A stretch of 20,183 nt of DNA from an uncultured Collinsella sp. (GCA_900543515.1 UQRW01000035.1:1-20183); one strand, 5' to 3'. Numbered from the stretch's first letter, positions 1 through 7,245 are shown. Program-made: numbers and translations. Notes: generated by a model from the letters alone, not told the origin.

Positions 1-155
1 GCCGCGCGGCAAGGAGATATATTGCCAGACCGGAGGGGCGCCGGGGGCGGGAATCTGGGCGTACACATTTCCTACACATCTTGGGATCCGACTAACGTTT
101 GCCAGCCGTTACCTACCGCTCGCCGAGCATCTCTTTATATAAGGCAGTCTCATGG
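1..155. other. Gene-poor left edge, no supported gene
   Basis: The stretch lies downstream of the minus-strand phosphohexomutase gene. It begins with the palindrome GCCGCGCGGC (1-10). I see no convincing end of a neighbouring gene and no T-tailed terminator hairpin. A tiny open frame runs on the plus strand from TTG at 22 to TAA at 157-159. It has a very good Shine-Dalgarno (AAGGAG, 11-16) five bases before the TTG, but its 45 residues resemble nothing I recognise and it would overlap the stop of the mutase gene, so I do not call it. A truncated gene entering from the left cannot be excluded. Confidence 0.4.
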
Positions 156-1556
156 TTAAAGCGGATACGTCCCCCTAGCTAAAGCACAGCCAGCATCGAG
201 CAACTCATCACGTTCTTCCACCGAGAACCCCTCGGCGTAGACGCGCACCACTGGTTCGGTCCCGCTAGGACGAACCAGCAGCCACGTGTCATCCTCGAAT
301 GCCAAACGCAAGCCATCCATATGACTAACGTTTTGCGGCACCTTGCCACAAATCGACTTGGGGTTTACGCCCGGCAGCAGGGTTCGTAACGTTTCGGCAT
401 CTTCGGCCTCAAGGCGCAAATCCCGTCGACCGTAACTCGTCTTACCAAAACTGTCCTCGAGTTGGTCGACCAGAACGCCCAAAGGCGCGTCCGTCTTAGC
501 CATAAGCTCACACAGAATCAGACAGGCGAGGATTCCATCGCGCTCGGGCATATGCGCGGCGATGCCGATACCACCGGCTTCTTCACCGCCTATGAGGACG
601 CCGCCCTTCTTCATCTCCGCCGCTATATATTTGAAACCGACTGGTTTGACGGTCACGCGGCAGCCAAGCGCCTCGGCAATGCGACGCACGAGCGTCGAGC
701 ATGAAAGATTGACGACGACGCGCCCCTCCAAATTACGAAATTGAACCAAGTCGCCCAAAACGAGCGCCATGATCTGATGCGGATGTATATATCTGCCGCG
801 CTCGTCAACCGCACCGATACGGTCGGCGTCGCCGTCGGTCACCAGACCAGCGCAAGCTCCGTCATCGATAACCGTGCGCTCGCAAGCGTCCACCCAAGGC
901 TCAACGGGGTCGGGGCAGATATCTTCTTGGTCAGACGCCTGCCCGGCGTGAATCTCGTGCACCTCAACGCCAAGCTCGCGCAGCAAGTCGGCTAGATAAC
1001 CCTGGGCTGCGCCGCCCATGGGATCGACAACCACGCGCAGGTGCGTGCCGCGGATGGCTTCGGCATCGACAAACGATGCCACCGCCTGCATATAGTCAGG
1101 AATGATATCCGCGGTGCGATATTGCCCCTCGATCCCCATTGGCTCGGGAGCCATGGTCTCTTCGAGCTCTTCGATGACATCCTGGTTGGCGGTCGAGCCG
1201 TCACCCATGCGAATCTTGAGGCACAGATAACCCTGCGGATGATGGGACCCCGTCACCATGAGCGCGCCGCACGCCTCACCGTCATAAGCCGCCGCCCACG
1301 TAAGGGCAGGGGTCGGAACAGGTCGCGAAGCGAGCACGGCGTCCAGCCCGTGCGCTGCTAGCACGCCCGCCGCAAGCTCAGCGAACTCGCTCGCCAGGGG
1401 CCGGGTGTCGAACCCTATATATACCGTTTTGCCCGGATTGGTCTTTTGCCACAACTCGCCGACGGCATCGGCGATACGGGCAACGTTATCGGCAGTGAAG
1501 TCCTCATCGACGCGAGCGCGCCAACCGTCAGTTCCAAAATGAATTATCGCGCACAC
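156..1556 (-). CDS. Phosphoglucomutase/phosphomannomutase-family protein (alpha-D-phosphohexomutase)
   Basis: This cytosolic enzyme should move a phosphate between C1 and C6 of a hexose phosphate, feeding glycan and cell-wall precursors. The four family signatures are in order, numbered from the start chosen here: active-site serine loop VTGSHHP near residues 101-107, with the phosphoserine at about 104; metal-binding DGDADR near 241-246; sugar-binding GEEAGG near 324-329; phosphate-binding RPSGTEP near 429-435. The length, about 466 residues, is normal. The frame is open upstream to 1616, but I prefer GTG at 1554-1556. GAGGTG (1564-1569) lies seven bases before it, and the protein then begins just ahead of the usual IHFGTDGWRA opening. 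The serine loop is usually SHNP; here it is SHHP. Glucose versus mannose preference cannot be read from the sequence. A GlmM role is less likely by the look of the N terminus. Confidence 0.88.
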   Translation of the reverse strand: MCAIIHFGTDGWRARVDEDFTADNVARIADAVGELWQKTNPGKTVYIGFDTRPLASEFAELAAGVLAAHGLDAVLASRPVPTPALTWAAAYDGEACGALMVTGSHHPQGYLCLKIRMGDGSTANQDVIEELEETMAPEPMGIEGQYRTADIIPDYMQAVASFVDAEAIRGTHLRVVVDPMGGAAQGYLADLLRELGVEVHEIHAGQASDQEDICPDPVEPWVDACERTVIDDGACAGLVTDGDADRIGAVDERGRYIHPHQIMALVLGDLVQFRNLEGRVVVNLSCSTLVRRIAEALGCRVTVKPVGFKYIAAEMKKGGVLIGGEEAGGIGIAAHMPERDGILACLILCELMAKTDAPLGVLVDQLEDSFGKTSYGRRDLRLEAEDAETLRTLLPGVNPKSICGKVPQNVSHMDGLRLAFEDDTWLLVRPSGTEPVVRVYAEGFSVEERDELLDAGCALARGTYPL

Positions 1557-1644
1557 GCGCAGACACCTCACAGTGTTTGGATCATGGTACGCGTGAGGTA
1601 TACCCGCAACACGCACTCAGCAACCTGCCGGCACCAGCATTCAC

Positions 1645-1658
1645 CATTTGGGCAAATG
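1645..1658. promoter_or_regulatory. Small palindrome upstream of the phosphohexomutase gene
   Basis: CATTTG-GG-CAAATG is a perfect inverted repeat with 6-bp arms. It lies about 90 bases upstream of the mutase start and just beyond the terminator of the preceding gene. It could be an operator. No clear sigma-70 promoter stands out beside it, so the role is inferred from shape and position only. Confidence 0.25.
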
Positions 1659-1680
1659 CTGCCGAGGACATGCAAGCAAT

Positions 1681-1709
1681 AAAAAAACCGCCCCGTATGG
1701 AGCGGTTTT
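1681..1709 (-). terminator. Intrinsic terminator of the homocysteine methyltransferase gene
   Basis: Read on the minus strand, a roughly 10-bp stem (arms 1685-1694 and 1699-1708, one mismatch, loop GTAT on the plus strand) is followed by a T-tract at 1681-1687. It begins about six bases after the stop codon at 1715-1717, the normal layout for a Rho-independent terminator. The run of A and T on both sides means it may also work in the other direction. Confidence 0.85.
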
Positions 1710-1714
1710 GCCCT

Positions 1715-2608
1715 TTATATATCGAGCGCCTCGGCCATCGCTGCCGTAGTGATTGCCGTGGTTCCACAGCAACTGCCCACCATTGCGGCGCCGGCATGTC
1801 TCCATTCGATGCATGCGCGCGCGAAAGCTTCGGGATTCTCGTGCCATACGGGGCCATCCTGAGTCTGGACCGGATCGCCTACGTTGGGACGCACCGTAAC
1901 GGGAGTAGTCGCCGATGCAACCATCCTGGGCACCGCCGCATTCGCGGCCGCAAGCGAACAGCAATTAACACCAACCGAGTTTGCGCCGTGTTTTTCGGCG
2001 TACAAAACGGCTGCCTCGATGTTGAGGCCATCGCCCAGCAGGTCGCCTTTATCGTCAACGACAAAACTCACCAGAACAGGCATGCCGTCGGCGGCATCTC
2101 GGGCGCCGGCAAGCATGGGCTGCAGATTACGGATAGACGTCACCGTCTCGATCAGCAGACCGTCAACACCAGCATTGAGCAAGGCGTGCGCCTGTTCGCG
2201 CGCAATGCCGCGGATTTCACGATACTCGACAGAGTCCTCGGCAAACCACTCAATACCGATCGGGCCCATCGAGCCCAGCAGTAGCTGAGGGTGCGCCTGG
2301 CGGGCATCGTCGACGGCCCCGCGATTGACCTCCGCCACGGACGGCGCAATCTGGTCGTGCTTGAGGGCATAGCTCGATGCCTGAAAGGTATTGGTAATGA
2401 GCACCTGCGCGCCGGCGGCGACATACAAGCGATGGATACGAGAAACGGTCTGCGGCTCTGCCAGATTCCAAAACGCCGGTGGAATGTCGGCGGCATCGTA
2501 CTCACTCAACAAAACACTGCCCATGGGGCCCTGCGCCAACAAGGTCTCGCTCGACAAGCGGCGCGTAAGTTCCTCGGCACCAAAGCGGTTGTAATAACTC
2601 GTATCCAT
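1715..2608 (-). CDS. Homocysteine S-methyltransferase family protein (stand-alone Hcy-binding domain)
   Basis: This is a 297-residue single-domain member of the family that includes the MetH N-terminal domain, MmuM and BHMT. It should pass a methyl group to homocysteine to form methionine. The barrel opens with QGPMGS near 26-31 (the DGAMGT position) and ITNTFQAS near 71-78. The three zinc-binding cysteines are visible as GVNCC near 213-217 and GSCCGT near 278-283. There is no folate, cobalamin or reductase domain, so the methyl donor (S-methylmethionine, betaine or another) is not known. The start is ATG at 2606-2608, ten bases after the stop of the repressor gene; GAGGAA lies within that gene's last codons. 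The two are probably one transcript, which suggests metal-linked control of methionine supply, an inference from layout only. Confidence 0.85.
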   Translation of the reverse strand: MDTSYYNRFGAEELTRRLSSETLLAQGPMGSVLLSEYDAADIPPAFWNLAEPQTVSRIHRLYVAAGAQVLITNTFQASSYALKHDQIAPSVAEVNRGAVDDARQAHPQLLLGSMGPIGIEWFAEDSVEYREIRGIAREQAHALLNAGVDGLLIETVTSIRNLQPMLAGARDAADGMPVLVSFVVDDKGDLLGDGLNIEAAVLYAEKHGANSVGVNCCSLAAANAAVPRMVASATTPVTVRPNVGDPVQTQDGPVWHENPEAFARACIEWRHAGAAMVGSCCGTTAITTAAMAEALDI

Positions 2609-2618
2609 ATATATCCCG

Positions 2619-3041
2619 CTATTCCTCGACGCTGATTCCCTGCTTTTCGAGATAGGCGAGCCAGCGGCTCATCGTGTCCTCGGATAGCGCATGCTCCATC
2701 ATGCAGGCCTCGGAATCGGCTCGCTCAAATTCGACACCGAGCTCCTGAACCAAAAACGTGCGGATGAGGCGATGACGGTACCAGATAGCCGTGCCAACCT
2801 CGCGGCCGCGATCGGTCAGGATCACCTTGCCGTAGTGCGATTGCTCGACAAGCTCGGATGCCTTGAGAGCCGAAACCGCTTTATTGACCGATGCCTTGGA
2901 GACGCCAAGGCGCTGCGCGATGTCGACCGATCGAACGCCGTTGGTTTCCCCCTCTTCGCTTTCAATGCGAACCATGCACTCCAAGTAGTCTTCGTTCGCC
3001 ACCGTCAGATGTAGTTCGCGCGAGCTATTTGTCGTATCCAT
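2619..3041 (-). CDS. DtxR/MntR-family metal-dependent transcriptional regulator
   Basis: This 140-residue protein has the plan of DtxR, IdeR and MntR: an N-terminal winged helix (SVDIAQRLGVSKASVNKAV, about 38-56) and a metal-binding and dimerisation half. EDYLE near 17-21 matches the MntR segment holding two ligands (Asp18, Glu21). YRH near 88-90 gives His90. EACMMEH near 111-117 gives Cys113, Glu116 and His117, which is the DtxR/IdeR pattern because MntR has Glu in place of that Cys. The metal is therefore uncertain (Mn or Fe). The C-terminal SH3-like domain of DtxR is absent, as in MntR. The frame is open to 3062, but ATG at 3039-3041 has purine-rich AAGGGACGGAAG upstream and the longer start has none. 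A 20-bp palindrome lies upstream between this gene and pepT and is the obvious operator candidate. Confidence 0.87.
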   Translation of the reverse strand: MDTTNSSRELHLTVANEDYLECMVRIESEEGETNGVRSVDIAQRLGVSKASVNKAVSALKASELVEQSHYGKVILTDRGREVGTAIWYRHRLIRTFLVQELGVEFERADSEACMMEHALSEDTMSRWLAYLEKQGISVEE

Positions 3042-3072
3042 GATCTTCCGTCCCTTCTGCATTCAATGGCTG

Positions 3073-3123
3073 ATTCTACCCCATCCAAGCGTCGCGGTAT
3101 GCCGTGGCATACCGTGCTAGAGT
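3073..3123. promoter_or_regulatory. Divergent control region with a 20-bp palindromic operator candidate (3095-3114)
   Basis: The palindrome is two perfect 9-base arms, CGGTATGCC and GGCATACCG, around a GT centre. On the minus strand a -10-like TAGAAT lies at 3073-3078; on the plus strand a -10-like TAGAGT lies at 3118-3123. In both directions the place for the -35 box, 17 bases away, falls inside the palindrome. The -35 sequences are poor matches to consensus, so the promoters are tentative. The palindrome itself is certain. A metal regulator sitting here could control its own gene, the methyltransferase and pepT together. Confidence 0.6.
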
Positions 3124-3161
3124 TCTTGTTGCACACGACGACCAAGATTGGAGCGGTCTTT

Positions 3162-4409
3162 ATGGAAAACACCACCACGAACCCCGATGTCCTCGAGCGC
3201 TTTTTGCGCTACGTCCAGATCAACACGCAGTCCGAGGATGCAAACTGCGACCAGGTACCCTCGAGCGCCGTTCAGTTTGACCTTGCCAACGTGCTGGCTG
3301 AAGAGCTGCGCGAGCTTGGTGCGGAAGATGCCCACGTGACCGAGCACGCCTATGTCTGCGCGCATATCCCCGCAAGTGCGGGCGCTGAGGACAAGCCCGC
3401 CCTGGGCCTGATCGCCCATCTCGACACCACCGAAGTTGCACCGGGTGCCGGCGTGAAACCGCACATCGTACACTACGAAGGCGGCGACCTGGTCTGCGGC
3501 ACGGTTGACGGTAAGCCCGTTGCCATGGGTACCGCCAAGCTTCCCGCCCTGAATGACCTCGCGGGTGAGGACCTGGTCTGCAGCGATGGCACCACGCTGC
3601 TGGGCGCGGACGACAAGGCGGGCGTCGCCGAGATCATGTCGCTTGTCGCGCGTATCGCTCAGGACCCTTCTCTGCCCCATCCCGCACTCGGCATTTGCTT
3701 CTGCCCTGACGAGGAGATCGGCCACGGAGCCGAGCTGTTGGATATCGATACCTTTGGCTGCAAGTACGCCTACACGGTCGACGGCGGCCCCATCGGCGAG
3801 CTGGAGTGGGAGTGCTTTAACGCCGCCGAGGCGACCGTCCGCTTTGAGGGCCAGTCCATCCACCCGGGCGACGCTAAGGGCCGTATGGTCAACGCAGGCA
3901 ATCTGTTCTGCGACTTCAACGCGTTGCTCCCCTACGTGCAGCGCCCGGAGTATACGGAAGGCTACGAGGGCTTTTATCACCTTGAGGGTGTATCTGCGAC
4001 CGTCGATCACGCCACAGCGCGCTATATCGTCCGCGACCATGACGCCGCCAAGTTCCAGCAGAAACTCGACCTTATTGATGCCGCCGCCTCGATACTCAAC
4101 CAGCGTCTGGGTGAGGAGCGCGTGACGGTCGAGATTAAGCAACAGTATCGAAATATGGCCGAGATCGTTCGTGACTATCCCGAGCTTATTGATGTTGCCA
4201 AGGAAGCCTACCTTGCCTGCGGCGTTGAGCCCCAAGTGCTGCCGATTCGTGGCGGCACCGACGGCGCCCAGCTGTCGTTCCGCGGTCTGCCCTGCCCCAA
4301 CCTTTCCACCGGCGGCTATTGCTACCACGGCGTCAACGAGTTCGTCCCGGTCAGCTCGCTCGTCAAGATGACCGACGTGCTCCAGGAGCTCGTCGCCCGC
4401 TTTGCATAG
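3162..4409 (+). CDS. pepT: Peptidase T (tripeptide aminopeptidase)
   Basis: This cytosolic zinc peptidase of family M20B removes the N-terminal residue from tripeptides. The full set of dinuclear metal ligands is visible: AHLDTT (His86, Asp88), GADDKAG (Asp150), PDEEIGHGA (Glu184 as catalytic base, Glu185), VDGGP (Asp207) and YCYHGVNEF (His389). The length, 415 residues, matches the family. The open frame extends upstream to 3066, but ATG at 3162 has GGAG at 3150-3153 and begins where family members begin; the extra 32 residues look like translated leader and would run through the operator. It is the only plus-strand gene here, diverges from the metal regulator, and is followed by a strong terminator. 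Confidence 0.95.
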   Translation: MENTTTNPDVLERFLRYVQINTQSEDANCDQVPSSAVQFDLANVLAEELRELGAEDAHVTEHAYVCAHIPASAGAEDKPALGLIAHLDTTEVAPGAGVKPHIVHYEGGDLVCGTVDGKPVAMGTAKLPALNDLAGEDLVCSDGTTLLGADDKAGVAEIMSLVARIAQDPSLPHPALGICFCPDEEIGHGAELLDIDTFGCKYAYTVDGGPIGELEWECFNAAEATVRFEGQSIHPGDAKGRMVNAGNLFCDFNALLPYVQRPEYTEGYEGFYHLEGVSATVDHATARYIVRDHDAAKFQQKLDLIDAAASILNQRLGEERVTVEIKQQYRNMAEIVRDYPELIDVAKEAYLACGVEPQVLPIRGGTDGAQLSFRGLPCPNLSTGGYCYHGVNEFVPVSSLVKMTDVLQELVARFA

Positions 4410-4433
4410 GCCTGGCTGCACAAGCCTAAAAGA

Positions 4434-4474
4434 GAAATCGCCCCGTCCTCAACCGAGAACGGGGCGATTTTTGG
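4434..4474 (+). terminator. Intrinsic terminator of pepT
   Basis: A perfect 12-bp stem (arms 4435-4446 and 4459-4470, core CGCCCCGT paired with ACGGGGCG) is followed by a T-run. It begins about 25 bases after the pepT stop. The left arm begins with A residues, so weak action on the opposite strand is possible. Confidence 0.92.
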
Positions 4475-4513
4475 TGCAAGGGGTGTAGTCGGCATCGCTG
4501 GTTGAATCAACGT

Positions 4514-4625
4514 CAGCGAGCGACGTCCAGAGCGAACAAGTTGGCATGAAAAAGGCAGGGCATTGACCTTCTGGTCATGCCCTGCCTTTTGAATGACAAA
4601 TTGTCGCTCTGGGCGGCGCGCAGCG
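4514..4625. repeat. Dispersed palindromic element, complete copy, with bidirectional terminator core
   Basis: The first 58 bases recur at 20126-20183 with 3 differences, while the flanks of the two copies differ. The element folds into one long imperfect hairpin. The outer arms pair CCAGAGCG with CGCTCTGG, and the middle arms pair ACAAGTTGGCAT with ATGACAAATTGT imperfectly. The core (4549-4590) pairs GGCAGGGCA plus TGACC with GGTCA plus TGCCCTGCC around a TTCT loop. The core has a T-run after it on either strand, so it should stop transcription both ways. It lies between convergent pepT and the LCP gene. It may be a REP-like or non-autonomous mobile element, or a structured RNA. No coding frame is apparent. 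I could not check it against known RNA families. Confidence 0.85.
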
Positions 4626-4632
4626 TCGAGCC

Positions 4633-4660
4633 GTTACGCGGGCTGGTAAGCCCGCGTAAC
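4633..4660 (-). terminator. Perfect hairpin directly after the LCP gene stop
   Basis: Arms GTTACGCGGGCT (4633-4644) and AGCCCGCGTAAC (4649-4660) pair over 12 bases around a GGTA loop. The hairpin begins one base after the stop codon on the minus strand. No T-run follows, so it may be a 3'-end stabiliser or pause hairpin rather than a classic terminator. The true stop is probably in the repeat element just beyond. Confidence 0.55.
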
Positions 4661-4661
4661 C

Positions 4662-5897
4662 CTAGTAGTTGGCTTCGTAGCCGTTGCCGTCGCCGGTGGG
4701 CTCTTCGTAGTAGTCCGAATCGCTTGAATCGCTTGAGTCATCGGAATCGTCAGAGCTGACCGATGAGGTTGCGGTACCGTTTGCGTAATCGTCAGACGTG
4801 TTGTTGTTCAGGTCGCCAATCGTAGAGCTGGAACCATCGGAAAGACCCATGGTGTTGGGACCCTTGGGATCCTTGCCGGCATCGACGCGCTCCATCATTT
4901 CCTTGAGCTCGTCCTCGTAGACAAAGACGTAGCTCACACCGTCGATCATGGTGCTGTCGTCGGCGTACGAGGGCAGGTTGGCCGAGTAGATACCGTCGAC
5001 ATCCATACCGCGCATGGCGTTGACCGTAGCCACGATATCCTGAACGCTCATATCGGTTACGAGCATATCGGACAGCGAATTAACCAGGCCAAAGATCTTC
5101 GTGGCATCGAAGTTATTGAGAATCTGGTTGGCAAGGGCGCCAAGCACCTGGCGCTGGTGGCGCATGCGCGTGTAATCGCCGTCGGCATAGGTGTAGCGGC
5201 AGCGGGCATAGGTAAGGGCGGTGGCACCGTCCATATGCTGCTGGCCAGCGGTAATCTTAATATCCAGGTGCTCGGGGTCGTCAACATCATCGGTTGCGTT
5301 AATGTCGATACCGCCAACCGAATCAATCAGCGCCTGCATACCGTCGAAGCTGACCTCGGCATAGTGGGAAATCTGAACACCGCACAGCTCGTTGACCGCC
5401 TCGACCATGGCCTCGGCGCCGCCAACGGTATGGCAGGCGTTGATCTTCATGGTCTCGCCCTTGTACTCGACCTTGGTGTCGCGCGGAACGGAAATGAGCG
5501 TCGCCTGCTTTTGCGTGGGGTCGATGCGTGCCAGGATAATCGAGTCGGCACGATACGTATCCTCGCCCGGACGGCCGTCGGTGCCAAGAAGCAGCACGTA
5601 GAACGGATCCTTTGCCTCATCGGTGTCAACCAGAACCCGACGCAGATTGTCGGTAATGACATTAGAATCGCCGAGCTTGCCCATAATGGTGGCAAACCAC
5701 AGGCCGGCAGCGGTAGTGGCACTCAGCAGCACGCCAAGCACGACAATGAGCGCGACGTGACGAATCGTGTGGCTACGACGACGTTGACGAGCGCGCTCGG
5801 AATAGCGAGCCACGTTATCGCGACTGTAGATCTTGGCCTGCGCACCAGTTGAGGGTCTTCGGGCGGTGGTATCCGCGAGGGGCTTTTTATTAAACAT
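4662..5897 (-). CDS. LytR-CpsA-Psr (LCP) family protein, probable wall glycopolymer ligase
   Basis: LCP proteins attach undecaprenyl-linked glycopolymers to peptidoglycan on the outer face of the membrane. This one has a basic cytoplasmic N terminus of about 45 residues, one membrane helix near 48-71, then an LCP domain near 100-250. LLLGTDGRPGEDTYRADSI, SVPRDTKV and GDYTRMRHQRQV supply the conserved Arg and Asp residues that bind the lipid pyrophosphate. The tail, from about residue 335, is rich in Ser, Asp, Gly and Asn, including a run of DSSDSS type, and is probably disordered on the cell surface. ATG at 5895-5897 with AGGT six bases upstream is preferred; an in-frame TTG at 5901-5903 would add two residues. 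It follows murA by 12 bases, so both are probably on one message devoted to the envelope. Confidence 0.92.
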   Translation of the reverse strand: MFNKKPLADTTARRPSTGAQAKIYSRDNVARYSERARQRRRSHTIRHVALIVVLGVLLSATTAAGLWFATIMGKLGDSNVITDNLRRVLVDTDEAKDPFYVLLLGTDGRPGEDTYRADSIILARIDPTQKQATLISVPRDTKVEYKGETMKINACHTVGGAEAMVEAVNELCGVQISHYAEVSFDGMQALIDSVGGIDINATDDVDDPEHLDIKITAGQQHMDGATALTYARCRYTYADGDYTRMRHQRQVLGALANQILNNFDATKIFGLVNSLSDMLVTDMSVQDIVATVNAMRGMDVDGIYSANLPSYADDSTMIDGVSYVFVYEDELKEMMERVDAGKDPKGPNTMGLSDGSSSTIGDLNNNTSDDYANGTATSSVSSDDSDDSSDSSDSDYYEEPTGDGNGYEANY

Positions 5898-5909
5898 AGG
5901 CAACCTGTA

Positions 5910-7193
5910 TTAGTAGATGACGGGATCGGGGACGGTAGCATGCTCGACATGCGCGCCGAGCGCCTGCAGCTTTTCGACAAACTGCTCGTAGCCGCGCTTG
6001 ATGTGATGGATGGCCGAAACCTCGGTCGTCCCGTCGGCGATCAAGCCCGCTACGACGAGGGCCGCTCCGCCACGCAGATCGGGCGAGGTAACCTGTGCAC
6101 CCGAGAAGCCCTTGACGCCATGAATCATGGCATGATGGCTCTCGATACGAATGTCGGCACCCATGCGCACCAGCTCAGAGGCGAACATAAAGCGATTCTC
6201 GAAGATGTTTTCGGTAATAACGGAACTGCCATCGGCAAGGGCGGAGAGTACCATAATCTGCGCCTGCATGTCGGTCGGGAAACCGGGGAACGGAAGCGTC
6301 TGGATGTCGACCGGCTTGATTCGCTCGGCACGGTTCACATGGACGCCATCCTCGACGCGCTCGCAGTCGATACCCATGAGCTCCATCTTCTTGAGCACCA
6401 TGCCCAAGTGAATGGGGCAAAAGCCCGTGACATCGACACCGCGATCGTCGGCCATCAACGCACCGGCAACGATAAAGGTACCGGCCTCGATGCGGTCGCC
6501 CACCACGCGATGGGTAACGGGATGGAGCTCTTCCACGCCCTCGATGGTCACGACGGGCGTACCGGCGCCAACAATCTTGGCGCCCATCTCGTTGAGCATG
6601 TTGGCGAGATCGACGATCTCGGGCTCGCGGGCGGCATTGTCGATAACCGTGGTGCCCTTCGCGCGCACGGATGCCATAATGAGATTCTCGGTCGCACCGA
6701 CACTGGCGAACTCGAGCGTGACGGTGGTACCGCGCAGACCTTGGGGCGCATTAGCGTTGATGTAACCGTGGGCGGTATCGAACTCAACGCCCAGGGCCTC
6801 AAGACCAAGAATGTGCATATCGATCTTGCGAGCACCCAGGTTGCAGCCGCCGGGCATGGCTATCTTGGCACGATGGAAACGGCCCAGCAGGGGTCCCATC
6901 ACGGCGGTGGAAGCACGCATCTTGGCAACGAGCTCGTAGGGGGCCTCCCAAGAATCGACCTGAGAGGTATCAATCTCGAGCGTATGCTCGTCGAGAACAT
7001 CGATCGTAGCGCCCATGCCCTTGAGCACCTTGCCCATCACGTGGACATCGGAAATATCGGGCACGTTCTGCAGCGTCGTCTTGCCCGGCGCCAGAAGCGT
7101 TGCCGCCATGAGTTTGAGTGCGGAGTTCTTGGCGCCCGAAACGGGCACGGAGCCTCCGATGGCGTGGCCACCCTCAACGCGGATAATATCCAA
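5910..7193 (-). CDS. murA: UDP-N-acetylglucosamine 1-carboxyvinyltransferase
   Basis: MurA catalyses the first committed step of peptidoglycan synthesis, transferring enolpyruvyl from PEP to UDP-GlcNAc in the cytosol. The 427-residue length is standard. Lys22 and Asn23 are in SGAKNSALK. The catalytic loop is MPGGCNLGARKID with Cys117 present; this is the residue attacked by fosfomycin, so there is no sign of the Cys-to-Asp resistance change. The start is TTG at 7191-7193 with AAGGG six bases upstream; no ATG competes nearby. It lies only about 14 bases past the T-run of the hairpin after atpC, leaving no space for a separate promoter after that hairpin. It either depends on read-through from the atp operon or uses a promoter upstream of the hairpin. 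The LCP gene follows 12 bases after its stop. Confidence 0.97.
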   Translation of the reverse strand: MDIIRVEGGHAIGGSVPVSGAKNSALKLMAATLLAPGKTTLQNVPDISDVHVMGKVLKGMGATIDVLDEHTLEIDTSQVDSWEAPYELVAKMRASTAVMGPLLGRFHRAKIAMPGGCNLGARKIDMHILGLEALGVEFDTAHGYINANAPQGLRGTTVTLEFASVGATENLIMASVRAKGTTVIDNAAREPEIVDLANMLNEMGAKIVGAGTPVVTIEGVEELHPVTHRVVGDRIEAGTFIVAGALMADDRGVDVTGFCPIHLGMVLKKMELMGIDCERVEDGVHVNRAERIKPVDIQTLPFPGFPTDMQAQIMVLSALADGSSVITENIFENRFMFASELVRMGADIRIESHHAMIHGVKGFSGAQVTSPDLRGGAALVVAGLIADGTTEVSAIHHIKRGYEQFVEKLQALGAHVEHATVPDPVIY

Positions 7194-7206
7194 GGTCTAC
7201 CCTTTC

Positions 7207-7245
7207 AAAAAGCATGCCCGGGATGGCTGGGCCATCCCGGGCATG
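7207..7245 (-). terminator. Strong hairpin between atpC and murA
   Basis: A perfect 15-bp stem (arms 7213-7227 and 7231-7245) with a 3-base loop is followed on the minus strand by five T residues (7207-7211). It looks like a textbook terminator for the atp operon. The murA ribosome binding site begins a few bases beyond the T-run, so this hairpin is also the last part of any murA leader. Confidence 0.9.

Noticed and set aside
3066..3161. Upstream extension of pepT by 32 codons
   Set aside because: It would translate the operator and promoter region and add residues not found in peptidase T; the ATG at 3162 has a proper ribosome site.
3117..4421. Minus-strand open frame of 434 codons opposite pepT
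   Set aside because: It is antisense to pepT and would also run into the divergent control region. No recognised domain.
4514..4625. Copies read as a CRISPR repeat or tRNA
   Set aside because: Only two distant copies without spacers, and the single long hairpin lacks the cloverleaf and T-loop features of a tRNA.
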